Positions 53,793 to 61,810 of a DNA stretch of 64,000 nucleotides are shown one piece after another. The stretch spans positions 1-64,000 of the forward strand of contig NZ_QOHR01000013.1 of assembly GCF_003385555.1 (NCBI RefSeq). Direction: 5' to 3'. The notes below the pieces were generated by a model. The model was not told where the DNA came from. It saw only the letters and a program-made list of their open reading frames with translations, and made no database searches. Source of the stretch: Rhodosalinus sediminis (GTDB lineage: Bacteria > Pseudomonadota > Alphaproteobacteria > Rhodobacterales > Rhodobacteraceae). Within the stretch, counting starts at the first letter, position 1, and every line of letters begins with the position of its first letter. Made by a program: the position numbers and the translations under genes.

Positions 53793-55187
53793 ATGAACGA
53801 GATCTCCAACCACATGCCCACGTCCGAGCTGCAGCGGCTCGACGCGGCGCACCACCTGCACCCGTTCACCGCGCACGGCCCCCTGAGCGAGAAGGGCGTG
53901 CGCGTCATCACGGGGGCCGAGGGCACCTGGCTGCGCGACAGCGAGGGGCGGCGCATCCTCGACGGCATGGCCGGGCTCTGGTGCGTGAACATCGGCTACG
54001 GGCGCGCCGAGCTGGCCGAGGCCGCCTATCGCCAGATGAAGGAACTGCCCTATTACAACACCTTCTTCCAGACGACGCATGTGCCGGCCATCGCGCTCGC
54101 CACGCGCATCGCGGAACTCGCGCCGGGCGATCTGAACCACGTCTTCTTCGCCTCGTCCGGGTCGGAGGCGAACGACACCAACCTGCGGCTCGTGCGCCAC
54201 TACTGGGCGCGCAAGGGCCAGCCCGAGCGGCAGGTGATCATCGCCCGAAAGAACGCCTACCACGGCTCGTCGATGGGCAGCGCGAGCCTCGGCGGCATGG
54301 CGGCGATGCATGCGCAGGGCGGGCTGCCGATCCCCGGCATCCACCACATCGACCAGCCCGACTGGTGGGGCGAGGGCGGCGAGATGACGCCCGAGGAATT
54401 CGGCCGCGCCCGCGCGCGCCAGCTCGAGGAGGCGATCCGCGAGATCGGGCCCGACAAGGTCGGCGCCTTCATCGCCGAGCCCGTGCAGGGCGCGGGCGGC
54501 GTCATCATCCCGCCCGAGAGCTACTGGCCCGAGATCATGCGCATCGTGCAGGAGTACGGCATCCTGCTGATCGCGGACGAGGTGATCTGCGGCTTCGGCC
54601 GGACGGGCGAGTGGTTCGGCGCGCAGTCCTACGGCATCACGCCCGACATCATGACGATCGCCAAGGGCCTGTCCTCGGGCTACCAACCGATCGGCGGCTC
54701 GATCGTCTCCGACGAGATCGCGGCGACCATCGCGGGCGACGAGTTCTTCCACGGCTACACCTACTCGGGCCATCCGGTCGCCTGCGCCGTGGCGCTGGAG
54801 AACCTGCGCCTGCTCGACGAGGAGGGGATCGTCACCCGCGTGCGCGAGAGCACCGCGCCCTACCTCGCCGAGAAGTGGGCGACGCTCGCCGACCATCCGC
54901 TCGTGGGCGAGGCGGCGACGCGCGGGCTTTTGGGGACCATGGCGCTCACGCCGGACAAGGCGCGGCGCGCGAAATTCGCCGCCGATCCGGGCACCGTGGG
55001 CCTCATCTGCCGCGAACACTGCTTCGCCGTCGATCTGGTGATGCGCCATGTGGGCGACCGCATGGTGATCTCGCCGCCGCTGGTGATCACGGAGGCGGAG
55101 ATCGACGAGCTGGTGACGCGGGCGCGCCGCGCGCTCGACGCGACGCTCGAGAGCGTCGAATCGCAGGGGCTCATGCGCGCGGCCTGA
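53793..55187 (+). CDS. spuC: Class III aminotransferase, putrescine-pyruvate (SpuC) type
   Basis: The 464-residue PLP enzyme transfers an amino group from putrescine or a related diamine to pyruvate. Residues: PLP Lys291 in 'MTIAKGLSSGYQPIGG', the Asp of 'LLIADEVICGFGRTG', and 'SSGSEANDTNLRL' for phosphate binding. The N-terminal 'DAAHHLHPFTAH' and 'GLWCVNIGYGRAELAEAA' are typical of the SpuC group. Its place beside potFGHI and a PuuB-like oxidase supports polyamine catabolism, but related enzymes use other amines, so the exact substrate is inferred. Confidence 0.87.
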   Translation: MNEISNHMPTSELQRLDAAHHLHPFTAHGPLSEKGVRVITGAEGTWLRDSEGRRILDGMAGLWCVNIGYGRAELAEAAYRQMKELPYYNTFFQTTHVPAIALATRIAELAPGDLNHVFFASSGSEANDTNLRLVRHYWARKGQPERQVIIARKNAYHGSSMGSASLGGMAAMHAQGGLPIPGIHHIDQPDWWGEGGEMTPEEFGRARARQLEEAIREIGPDKVGAFIAEPVQGAGGVIIPPESYWPEIMRIVQEYGILLIADEVICGFGRTGEWFGAQSYGITPDIMTIAKGLSSGYQPIGGSIVSDEIAATIAGDEFFHGYTYSGHPVACAVALENLRLLDEEGIVTRVRESTAPYLAEKWATLADHPLVGEAATRGLLGTMALTPDKARRAKFAADPGTVGLICREHCFAVDLVMRHVGDRMVISPPLVITEAEIDELVTRARRALDATLESVESQGLMRAA

Positions 55188-55365
55188 CCGCGCGCCGTGC
55201 CCCGGCTGCACAGAAAGCGTGCGCCGGGGCCACACCTGCGGTCAGAAATCGGTCATCCACCGGGGCGGGGTCCGAAAACGGCACCCCGATGTCGCTAAGA
55301 GACACGCCCCGTGTCGCTTTCGTGGGTGAGCATCGCTCAGTCACGCCAGCCCGAGGGAGCCGCCG

Positions 55366-56679
55366 ATGCGCAGCAAGACCCTGCCCTTCTCGTGCGCCGA
55401 GTACGCCCGCCGCCTCGATCGCACGCGAATCGCGATGGAGGCTGCGGGCCTCGACGCGGTCTTCGTCACCGATCCGTCGAACATGGCATGGCTGACCGGC
55501 TACGACGGCTGGTCTTTCTACGTGCATCAGGGCGTGATCGTCACCAAGGACCGCGATCCGGTCTGGTGGGGCCGCGCGATGGACGCCGAGGGCGCGCTGC
55601 GCACCGTCTGGATGGCCGACGACCACGTGCGCGGCTACGACGACGGCTACGTGCAGTCGATCGAGCGCCACCCGATGCAGGACCTCGCGCTGCGCCTCGC
55701 CGAGCTGGGGCTCGAGCGCGCGCGCGTCGGCGTCGAGATGGAGAACTACTATTACTCCGCCAAGGCGCACGCCGTGCTGACGGGCGCGCTTCCGGACGCG
55801 CAGGTGGAGGACGCGACCTCGCTCGTGAACTGGCAGCGCGCGGTGAAATCGGACGAGGAAATCGTCTTCATGCGCCGCGCAGCCCGCATCTCGGAACGGA
55901 TCGTGGACGGCCTCGTGGCGCGCACCGCGCCCGGCGTCCCGAAGAACGAGGTGGTCGCGGAAGCGTGGCGCGACGCGGTGCGCGGGGCGGACGGGCACTG
56001 GGGCGACTACCCGGCGATCGTGCCGATGCTGCCCTCGGGCGCCGACGCCGCGGCCCCGCATCTGACGTGGGACGGCCGCGAATTCAGCGCCGGGGAGGCC
56101 ACCTTCTTCGAGATCGCGGGCTGCTACCGGCGCTATCACGCGCCCTTCTGCCGGACGATCTTCCTCGGGACGCCGCCCGACGACATCCGCCGCGCCGAGG
56201 CGGCGGTGATCGCCGGGCTCGAAGCCGGCCTCGACGCCGCGCGGGCGGGCAACACCGCCGGCGACATCGCCGAGGCGCTGAACCTCGAGCTCGCGCGCGC
56301 CGGGATCGAGCGCAAGGGCCGCTGCGGCTACGCCATCGGGCTCTCCTATCCGCCGGACTGGGGCGAGCGGACGATCTCCCTGCGCCCGGAGGACCGCACG
56401 GTGCTGATGCCGGGTATGACCTTCCACTTCATGCCGGGGCTCTGGATGCGCGACTGGGGCCTCGAGATCACCGAGTCGATCCTCATCCGCGAGGACGGCC
56501 CGGCAGAAACCCTTTGCAACCGCCCGCGCGAGATGGTCGTGAAAGAGCATGAGCAAGCTGAACCGCGCCCGTTCGATATTGGCGGACCTGATCGGGTTTC
56601 CGACCGTGTCCTCGGACTCGAACCTGGAGATGATGGCCTATCTGGCGGACCGTCTGACGAGCCTCGGCGCCAGAACTGA
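55366..56679 (+). CDS. M24-family hydrolase, DoeA (ectoine hydrolase)-like, with read-through C-terminus
   Basis: The product resembles DoeA, which opens the ectoine ring: the N-terminal 'VTDPSNMAWLTGYDGWSFYVHQGV' and the pita-bread domain with 'GCYRRYHAPFCRTIFLG' and 'GRCGYAIGLSYPPDWGE' are family-like. Members normally end near 'CNRPREMVVK' (residue 392). Here the frame continues another 45 residues of Gly/Asp/Arg-rich sequence that overlaps the next gene by 131 bp in a different frame. A single-base change near 56545 removing an ATGA-type stop would explain this. Ectoine is one possible substrate; another cyclic or N-acyl compound is also possible. Confidence 0.8.
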   Translation: MRSKTLPFSCAEYARRLDRTRIAMEAAGLDAVFVTDPSNMAWLTGYDGWSFYVHQGVIVTKDRDPVWWGRAMDAEGALRTVWMADDHVRGYDDGYVQSIERHPMQDLALRLAELGLERARVGVEMENYYYSAKAHAVLTGALPDAQVEDATSLVNWQRAVKSDEEIVFMRRAARISERIVDGLVARTAPGVPKNEVVAEAWRDAVRGADGHWGDYPAIVPMLPSGADAAAPHLTWDGREFSAGEATFFEIAGCYRRYHAPFCRTIFLGTPPDDIRRAEAAVIAGLEAGLDAARAGNTAGDIAEALNLELARAGIERKGRCGYAIGLSYPPDWGERTISLRPEDRTVLMPGMTFHFMPGLWMRDWGLEITESILIREDGPAETLCNRPREMVVKEHEQAEPRPFDIGGPDRVSDRVLGLEPGDDGLSGGPSDEPRRQN

Positions 56680-57712
56680 GCTTTTCACCGACCCCTCGGG
56701 GCACAAGGCCAATCTCTTCGCCACCCTCGGCCCGGAGGGGCCGGGGGGCATCGTGCTGTCGGGTCACTCCGACGTGGTGCCGGCGGTGGCCGACGACTGG
56801 ACGAGCGACCCCTTCGCGATGGTCGAGCGCGACGGGCGGCTCTTTGGGCGCGGCGCCTGCGACATGAAGGGCTTCATCGCCTGCGCCCTCGCCGCCGCGC
56901 CGGACTACGCCGGGCGTGACCTTGCGCGGCCGGTGCATTTCGCCTTCACCTACGACGAGGAGGTGGGCTGCCTCGGCGCGCGCGCGCTCACCGAGGAGCT
57001 CGCCCGGCGCGAGATCCGGCCCGAGATCGCGATCATCGGCGAGCCGACCGAGATGCGCGTCATCGAGGGGCACAAGGGCTGCTGCGAATACACCACGCGC
57101 TTCACCGGCGCGGCCGGCCACGGCTCGGCGCCCGAACGGGGCGTCAATGCAGCGGAATATGCCGCGCGCTACGTCGCGCGCCTGCTCGCGCTGCGCGAGG
57201 AGCTGCACGCGCGCGCCCCCGAGCACGGCCGCTTCGACCCGCCGTGGTCCACGATCAACGTGGGCCGGATCGAGGCGGGCGTCGCGCACAACGTCATCGC
57301 CGCCCATGCGGAGGTCGACTGGGAGACGCGGCCGGTGCAGCCCGCCGACGGCCCCTTCGTGACCGAGACGATGCGCGCCTACGCCGAGGAAGAGCTCCTG
57401 CCCGCGATGCGCGCCGTCTGCCCCGAGGCCGCGATCGAGACGGAGACGGTGGGCGAGGTCGCCGGGCTGATCCCGATGCCGGAGAACGCGGCGCGCCGCC
57501 TCGTCTCCGAGCTCACCGGGGCGAACGGCGCGGAGGTCGTGGCCTTCGGCACCGAGGCGGGGCTCTTCCAGTCGCTCGGCCTCTCGGCGGTGGTCTGCGG
57601 CCCGGGCAGCATCGAGCAGGCGCACAAGCCGGACGAGTTCGTCGCCCTCGACCAGATGGAGGCCTGCCTCGGCATGCTCGCCCGCCTCGGCCCGCGCCTC
57701 GCCGCGGCCTGA
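56549..57712 (+). CDS. M20-family deacetylase, acetylornithine deacetylase (ArgE)-like
   Basis: The 387-residue metallohydrolase has the M20 metal motifs 'LSGHSDVVPAVADDW', 'GRGACDMKGFIACALAAA', 'TYDEEVGCLGA' and 'CGPGSIEQAHKPDEFV'. The dimerisation insert includes 'GAAGHGSAPERGVNAAEYA' and 'WSTINVGRIEAGVAHNVIA'. It is close to ArgE, but its place after a DoeA-like gene suggests it may deacetylate an intermediate of that pathway, such as an N-acetyl-diamino acid, instead of acting in arginine synthesis. Its first 131 bp overlap the extended end of the previous gene. Confidence 0.87.
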   Translation: MSKLNRARSILADLIGFPTVSSDSNLEMMAYLADRLTSLGARTELFTDPSGHKANLFATLGPEGPGGIVLSGHSDVVPAVADDWTSDPFAMVERDGRLFGRGACDMKGFIACALAAAPDYAGRDLARPVHFAFTYDEEVGCLGARALTEELARREIRPEIAIIGEPTEMRVIEGHKGCCEYTTRFTGAAGHGSAPERGVNAAEYAARYVARLLALREELHARAPEHGRFDPPWSTINVGRIEAGVAHNVIAAHAEVDWETRPVQPADGPFVTETMRAYAEEELLPAMRAVCPEAAIETETVGEVAGLIPMPENAARRLVSELTGANGAEVVAFGTEAGLFQSLGLSAVVCGPGSIEQAHKPDEFVALDQMEACLGMLARLGPRLAAA

Positions 57713-57725
57713 CCGGCCGCGCGGC

Positions 57726-58139
57726 TCAGGCCCCGGGCGGGGGATAAGCGCAGTCGGCGAGCGTGCTGCGGTTCAGTTCCGCGAGGAAAGCCGCCTCCGC
57801 CGCCGCGAGGCGTGACTTGAGCCGGCAGTGCGGCAGGAGCGTGCAGGCGCCCCCGTCGGCGGCGAAGCATTCCACCATCGCCTGCCCCGCCTCCAGCCGC
57901 GCGACCACCTCGCCGAGGCGGATCTCCTCGGCCGGCCGCGCGAGCAGGGCGCCCCCGCCGCCGCCGCGGCGCGTCTCGAGATAGCCCGCCGCCGCGAGGG
58001 CCGAGATCACCTTGGCCAGATGATTGCGCGAGATGCGGAATTCCGCGGCCAGTTCGGCCGCGGTGAAGGCACGCTCCGGCGCGCCGGCCATGCGCATCAG
58101 GACCCGCAGGCCGAAATCCGTGAAGGCGGTGAGGCGCAA
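57726..58139 (-). CDS. Rrf2-family regulator, NsrR-like
   Basis: The 137-residue protein has the Rrf2 winged helix ('MRLTAFTDFGLRVLMRMA...ELAAEFRISRNHLAKVISALAAAGYLETRRGGGGGALLARP') and three cluster Cys, Cys91, Cys99 and Cys105, in 'ECFAADGGACTLLPHCRLK'. This matches the NsrR pattern for an NO-sensitive iron-sulfur cluster. It is divergent from ubiTUV, so control of anaerobic ubiquinone synthesis, possibly also itself, is likely. It is convergent with the ArgE-like gene. Confidence 0.87.
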   Translation of the reverse strand: MRLTAFTDFGLRVLMRMAGAPERAFTAAELAAEFRISRNHLAKVISALAAAGYLETRRGGGGGALLARPAEEIRLGEVVARLEAGQAMVECFAADGGACTLLPHCRLKSRLAAAEAAFLAELNRSTLADCAYPPPGA

Positions 58140-58190
58140 GGTCGCGGGTCCGATTTGGCGATTGCGGCCGCGCTCGGCCGGGCGATAGAC

Positions 58191-58203
58191 GCATCGAGGA
58201 TGC
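58191..58203. promoter_or_regulatory. Inverted repeat GCATC-GAG-GATGC between nsrR-like gene and ubiT
   Basis: The perfect interrupted palindrome lies in the 176-bp divergent gap, 52 bp from the regulator start and 113 bp from the ubiT start. GATGC/GCATC arms resemble half-sites seen for NsrR-type proteins, but the spacing is shorter than the classical site, so the assignment is weak. Confidence 0.35.
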
Positions 58204-58315
58204 CAATTCGTCGCGCTCCGCGCAAGGCCGGGGCGACGATCCTGCGAAAGGGCCCGCCAATGACCGATTCTTCCCCGATCGCCCCCATCACCGGCGCCAT
58301 GAGGGAGGCCCGGCG

Positions 58316-58846
58316 ATGCAGGTGACGCACGACCGCGCCCCCGCCCGGCGGCGCCCGGGCGAGCCGCTCGTCGCGCGCCTCGCCTGTCTCGCGGTGCAGC
58401 CCGTGCTCGCGCGCGTCGTGCGCCGCATCGCCGCCCGCCACCCGTCGCTCTTCGCCCGGCTCGGGCCGCATCAGGCCACCGATTTCCTGATCGACCCGGT
58501 GGAGCTGCCCTTCGCGCTGCACCTGCGGCCCGACCCGGAGGCGCTCGTCTTCCGGGCCGTGCCGCGGGACGCGGCGCCGCAGGCCGGGGCGACGATCCGC
58601 GGCAAGTTCATGCTGCTGCTCGAACTCGTCGACGCCGAGGAGGACGGCGACGCGGCCTTCTTCTCGCGCGATCTGGAGGTGACCGGCGACACCGAGGCGG
58701 TCGTGCGCCTCCGCAACGCGCTCGACGACATGGACGGCTCGCTCGCCGAGGAGACGGCGGCGATGTTCGGCCCGCCGGGCCGCGCCATCCTCGCGCAGCT
58801 GCGCCGCGGCTATCTCACCGAGACCGAAAGACAGGAGGCCCCATGA
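58316..58846 (+). CDS. ubiT: UbiT, SCP2-domain accessory factor for O2-independent ubiquinone synthesis
   Basis: The 176-residue product has an SCP2 sterol-carrier-like lipid-binding domain ('LIDPVELPFALHLRPDPEALVFRAV...ATIRGKFMLLLELVDAEEDGDAAFFSRDLEVTGDTEAVVRLRNALDDMDG'), which matches UbiT. It is thought to hold hydrophobic ubiquinone precursors for the UbiUV hydroxylase. The stop overlaps the ubiU start (ATGA). A strong GGGAGG precedes the ATG. The order ubiT-ubiU-ubiV is conserved in proteobacteria able to make ubiquinone without oxygen. Confidence 0.9.
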   Translation: MQVTHDRAPARRRPGEPLVARLACLAVQPVLARVVRRIAARHPSLFARLGPHQATDFLIDPVELPFALHLRPDPEALVFRAVPRDAAPQAGATIRGKFMLLLELVDAEEDGDAAFFSRDLEVTGDTEAVVRLRNALDDMDGSLAEETAAMFGPPGRAILAQLRRGYLTETERQEAP

Positions 58847-59841
58847 GCCTTGCCGAACTGATCTGCCCCGCGGGCACCCCCGCGGCCCTGCGCACCGCCG
58901 TCGACGCGGGCGCCGACGCCGTCTACTGCGGCTTTCAGGACGCCACGAACGCGCGCAACTTCCCCGGCCTCAACTTCACGCCGGACGAGCTTCAGGACGC
59001 GGTGGTCTATGCCCACATGCGCGGCGCGAAGGTGCTGCTCGCGCTGAACACCTACCCACCCGCGGGCCGGGTGGACCTCTGGCGCGAGGCCGCGGACGCC
59101 GGCGCGCGCATCGGGGTGGACGCCTTCATCGTCGCGGACATGGGCGTGGCCGACTACATCGCGCGGACGCATCCGCAGGTGCGGCTGCATCTCTCCGTGC
59201 AGGCCGCGGCCTCGAGCCCCGAGGCGATCCGCTATTACTGCGACAACTTCGGGGTGAAGCGCGTGGTGCTGCCGCGCATCCTGACCATCGCGGAGATCCG
59301 CGAACTCCGGAAGGAGATCCCCTGCGAGATCGAGACCTTCATCTTCGGCAACCACGGGCTGATGGTGGAGGGGCGCTGCAGCCTGACGAACTACCTGACG
59401 GGGCAGTCGACCAACATGGACGGCGTCTGCTCGCCCGCCTCGGACGTGGAATACGTGCGCGGCGCGGACGGCTCGCTGTCGTCGCAACTCGCGGGGTTCA
59501 CCATCGACCGCTTCGGCGCGGACGAAAAGGCCGGCTATCCCACGATCTGCAAGGGCCGCTACGCCGCGCCGCACCGGCCCGAGGGCTACTACGCCTTCGA
59601 GGAGCCCGTGAGCCTGAACCTGTCGCGGCTCCTGCCGGAACTGATCGAGGCGGGCGTGCACGCCTTCAAGATCGAGGGGCGCCAGCGCTCCAAGAGCTAC
59701 GTGCGCAACGTCGTGGCGGCCTTCCGCGCGGCGGTGGACGACATCCGCGCCGGCCGCGAGGCGAACATCGCGGACCTCGTCGCCCTGACCGAGGGTCAGA
59801 AGCAGACCCAGGGCGCCTTCGAAACCAAGAAATGGCGGTGA
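58843..59841 (+). CDS. ubiU: UbiU, U32-family anaerobic ubiquinone hydroxylase subunit
   Basis: UbiU with UbiV hydroxylates the ubiquinone ring without O2. The 332-residue U32 protein begins 'MSLAELICPAGTPAALRTAVDAGADAVYCGF'. Of the four Cys known to hold the 4Fe-4S cluster in E. coli UbiU, three align: Cys179 ('VEGRCSL'), Cys196 ('GVCSPA') and Cys236 ('TICKGRY'). The first, expected seven residues before Cys179, is Gly172 here. Cys161 ('EIPCEIETF') could replace it. It is coupled to ubiT by a four-base overlap and to ubiV by an overlap of ten bases. Confidence 0.92.
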   Translation: MSLAELICPAGTPAALRTAVDAGADAVYCGFQDATNARNFPGLNFTPDELQDAVVYAHMRGAKVLLALNTYPPAGRVDLWREAADAGARIGVDAFIVADMGVADYIARTHPQVRLHLSVQAAASSPEAIRYYCDNFGVKRVVLPRILTIAEIRELRKEIPCEIETFIFGNHGLMVEGRCSLTNYLTGQSTNMDGVCSPASDVEYVRGADGSLSSQLAGFTIDRFGADEKAGYPTICKGRYAAPHRPEGYYAFEEPVSLNLSRLLPELIEAGVHAFKIEGRQRSKSYVRNVVAAFRAAVDDIRAGREANIADLVALTEGQKQTQGAFETKKWR

Positions 59842-60758
59842 CGGACATGACGAAACTGACGCTGGGGCCGATCGCCTATCACTGGTCCGCCGAGACGCGG
59901 CGCGACTTCTACGCGCGCATCGCCGACGAGGCGCCCGTCGACGAGGTCTATCTCGGCGAGGTCATCTGCTCGAAGCGCGCGCCCTTCCACGAGGCCGACC
60001 TGCCGGCGACGATCGAGCGGCTGGAGCGCGCGGGCAAGACGGTGATCGTCTCCTCGCTCGCCGAGGTGATGCTCAAGCGCGAGCGCAAGGCGACCGCGGA
60101 TCTCGCCGCGATGGAGCGCCCCGAGATCGAAGTGAACAACGCCGCCGGCCTCTTCGAACGCGGCGCGCGCCCGCACCGCATCGGCCCCTTCATGAACGCC
60201 TACAACGAGGCGACGATCCGCTGGATGGCCGGACAGGGCGCGACGCACGTCTGCCTGCCGCCCGAGATGCCGGCCGAGGCGATCGCGGCGGCGGCCGAGG
60301 CGGCCGGCGCGCTCGGCCTCGGCGTCGAGGTGCAGGTCTTCGGCCGCGCCTCGCTCGCCGTGTCGGCGCGCTGCTACCACGCGCGCTCGCACGGGCGGAC
60401 CAAGGACAACTGCCAGTTCGTCTGCGAGGAGGACCCCGACGGCATGCCGCTGTCGACGCGCGACGACACGCCGATCCTGCGCGTCAACGGCATCCAGACC
60501 CAGTCGGAAAGCTACGTCGATCTCCTGCCCGAAACGGCGCGGCTGATCGGCGACGGCGTCACCCACCTGCGCCTGATGCCGCAGGCGGCGGACATGGTCG
60601 CGGTGGCCGCAGTGTTCCGTCAGGTGCTCGACGGCGCGCTCGAGGTGGCCGAGGCCGACGCGCGCCTCGCCGCGCTCTGCGAGGGAACGGGGCTCGCCAA
60701 CGGCTTCTACCACGGCACCGCCGGCTACCGCCGGATCGCGATGGCGGCGCCCGCCTGA
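59832..60758 (+). CDS. ubiV: UbiV, U32-family anaerobic ubiquinone hydroxylase subunit
   Basis: The 308-residue partner of UbiU has all four expected cluster Cys, at Cys46 ('GEVICSKRA'), Cys181, Cys194 and Cys198 in 'SARCYHARSHGRTKDNCQFVCEEDPDG', with the same spacing as E. coli UbiV in the last three. The start may be ATG 59832 or ATG 59847 ('MTKLTLGPIAYHW'); the second fits the family N-terminus better, but the first is kept for the full frame. It completes ubiTUV. Confidence 0.92.
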   Translation: MAVTDMTKLTLGPIAYHWSAETRRDFYARIADEAPVDEVYLGEVICSKRAPFHEADLPATIERLERAGKTVIVSSLAEVMLKRERKATADLAAMERPEIEVNNAAGLFERGARPHRIGPFMNAYNEATIRWMAGQGATHVCLPPEMPAEAIAAAAEAAGALGLGVEVQVFGRASLAVSARCYHARSHGRTKDNCQFVCEEDPDGMPLSTRDDTPILRVNGIQTQSESYVDLLPETARLIGDGVTHLRLMPQAADMVAVAAVFRQVLDGALEVAEADARLAALCEGTGLANGFYHGTAGYRRIAMAAPA

Positions 60759-60916
60759 GCGGCCGCGGCCCCGCCCGTCCGGCAGCGTCGGGCGGGGCAT
60801 CGCCCCTCGACCGCGCGTCCCGGCGGCGGCGCCTTCGGCCGGGCGCGTCGGGCGCGTGGTTTGCCAAGCCCCGGCATCGGCCCTATGACCCGGGCCGATC
60901 CACGGAGGCGCCACGC

Positions 60917-61615
60917 ATGACCGATTTCCTTTTCGAACCACCCGTCACACCCGGCATCCCGGTCGAGGGGGAGCAGGCGCTCTACCCCGTCGGGCGCATC
61001 TTCTGCGTCGGGCGGAACTACGCCGCGCACGCCGAGGAGATGGGGGTCGAGGTCGACCGCGAGGCGCCGTTCTACTTCACGAAGTCGCCCGCGGCCTGCC
61101 TCGCCTCCGGCAGCGTCCTGCCCTACCCGCCGGGCACCTCGGACCTGCATCACGAGATGGAGCTCGCGCTCGCCATCGGCGCGCCGGCCTTCCGGGTCGC
61201 GCCGGAGGCGGCGATGGACGCGGTCTACGCCCTCGGCTGCGCGCTCGACATGACCCGGCGCGACCTGCAGGCGGCGGCCAAGGACAAGCGCCGGCCGTGG
61301 GATCTCGGCAAGGATTTCGAGGGCGCGGCGGTCCTCGGCCCGCTGACGAAGGCCGGCGAGACGGCGCCGCTCGGGGCGCAGCGCATCCGGCTGGAGGTGA
61401 ACGGCGAGACGCGGCAGGACGCGACGCTCGACCAGCTCATCCACCCGGTGCCGGCGCTCGTCGCGGATCTCTCGCGGTTCTATCACCTGCGGCCCGGCGA
61501 CCTGATCCTGACGGGCACGCCCGCGGGCGTCGGCCCGGTGGGGCCGGGCGACAGGCTGTTGGGCGAGATCGACGGCCTCGCGCCCGTCACCCTGGAGATC
61601 GGCGCGCCCGCCTGA
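60917..61615 (+). CDS. Fumarylacetoacetate hydrolase family protein
   Basis: The 232-residue protein has the FAH fold with metal-binding acidic residues in 'HHEMELALAIG' and 'ALGCALDMTRRDLQAAAKDKRRPWDLGKDFEGAAVLGP'. The N-terminal 'GRIFCVGRNYAAHAEEMG' and C-terminal 'LRPGDLILTGTPAGVGPVGPGD' are family hallmarks. Small members include acylpyruvases, oxaloacetate decarboxylases and hydrolases of aromatic degradation. No pathway genes are adjacent, so specificity is open. The 158-bp gap to ubiV shows only GC-rich sequence. Confidence 0.92.
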   Translation: MTDFLFEPPVTPGIPVEGEQALYPVGRIFCVGRNYAAHAEEMGVEVDREAPFYFTKSPAACLASGSVLPYPPGTSDLHHEMELALAIGAPAFRVAPEAAMDAVYALGCALDMTRRDLQAAAKDKRRPWDLGKDFEGAAVLGPLTKAGETAPLGAQRIRLEVNGETRQDATLDQLIHPVPALVADLSRFYHLRPGDLILTGTPAGVGPVGPGDRLLGEIDGLAPVTLEIGAPA

Positions 61616-61810
61616 CGGGCCGCGCCGCAGGCGGCGCCCGGGGCAAAGGGGGCGCCCCGCGCGGCCACGACGGGCGGAACCGGCACGCCAGGCTGCAGGA
61701 GGTCCGGGCGCAGCGGGGGCCGGCGCCCCGGGGCGGGACGCCACACCGCAGCCACGCGTCGCAGCCGCCGAGCGGCCCGGCGCTGCGGCCCCCGCCGGGA
61801 TGCGACCGCC

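Noticed and set aside
58260-58325. A 21-codon ORF (M-T-D-S-S-P-I-A-P...) overlapping the ubiT start
   Set aside because: It could be a leader peptide, but it has no distinct ribosome site, no regulatory run of codons and ordinary composition; kept out as unsupported.
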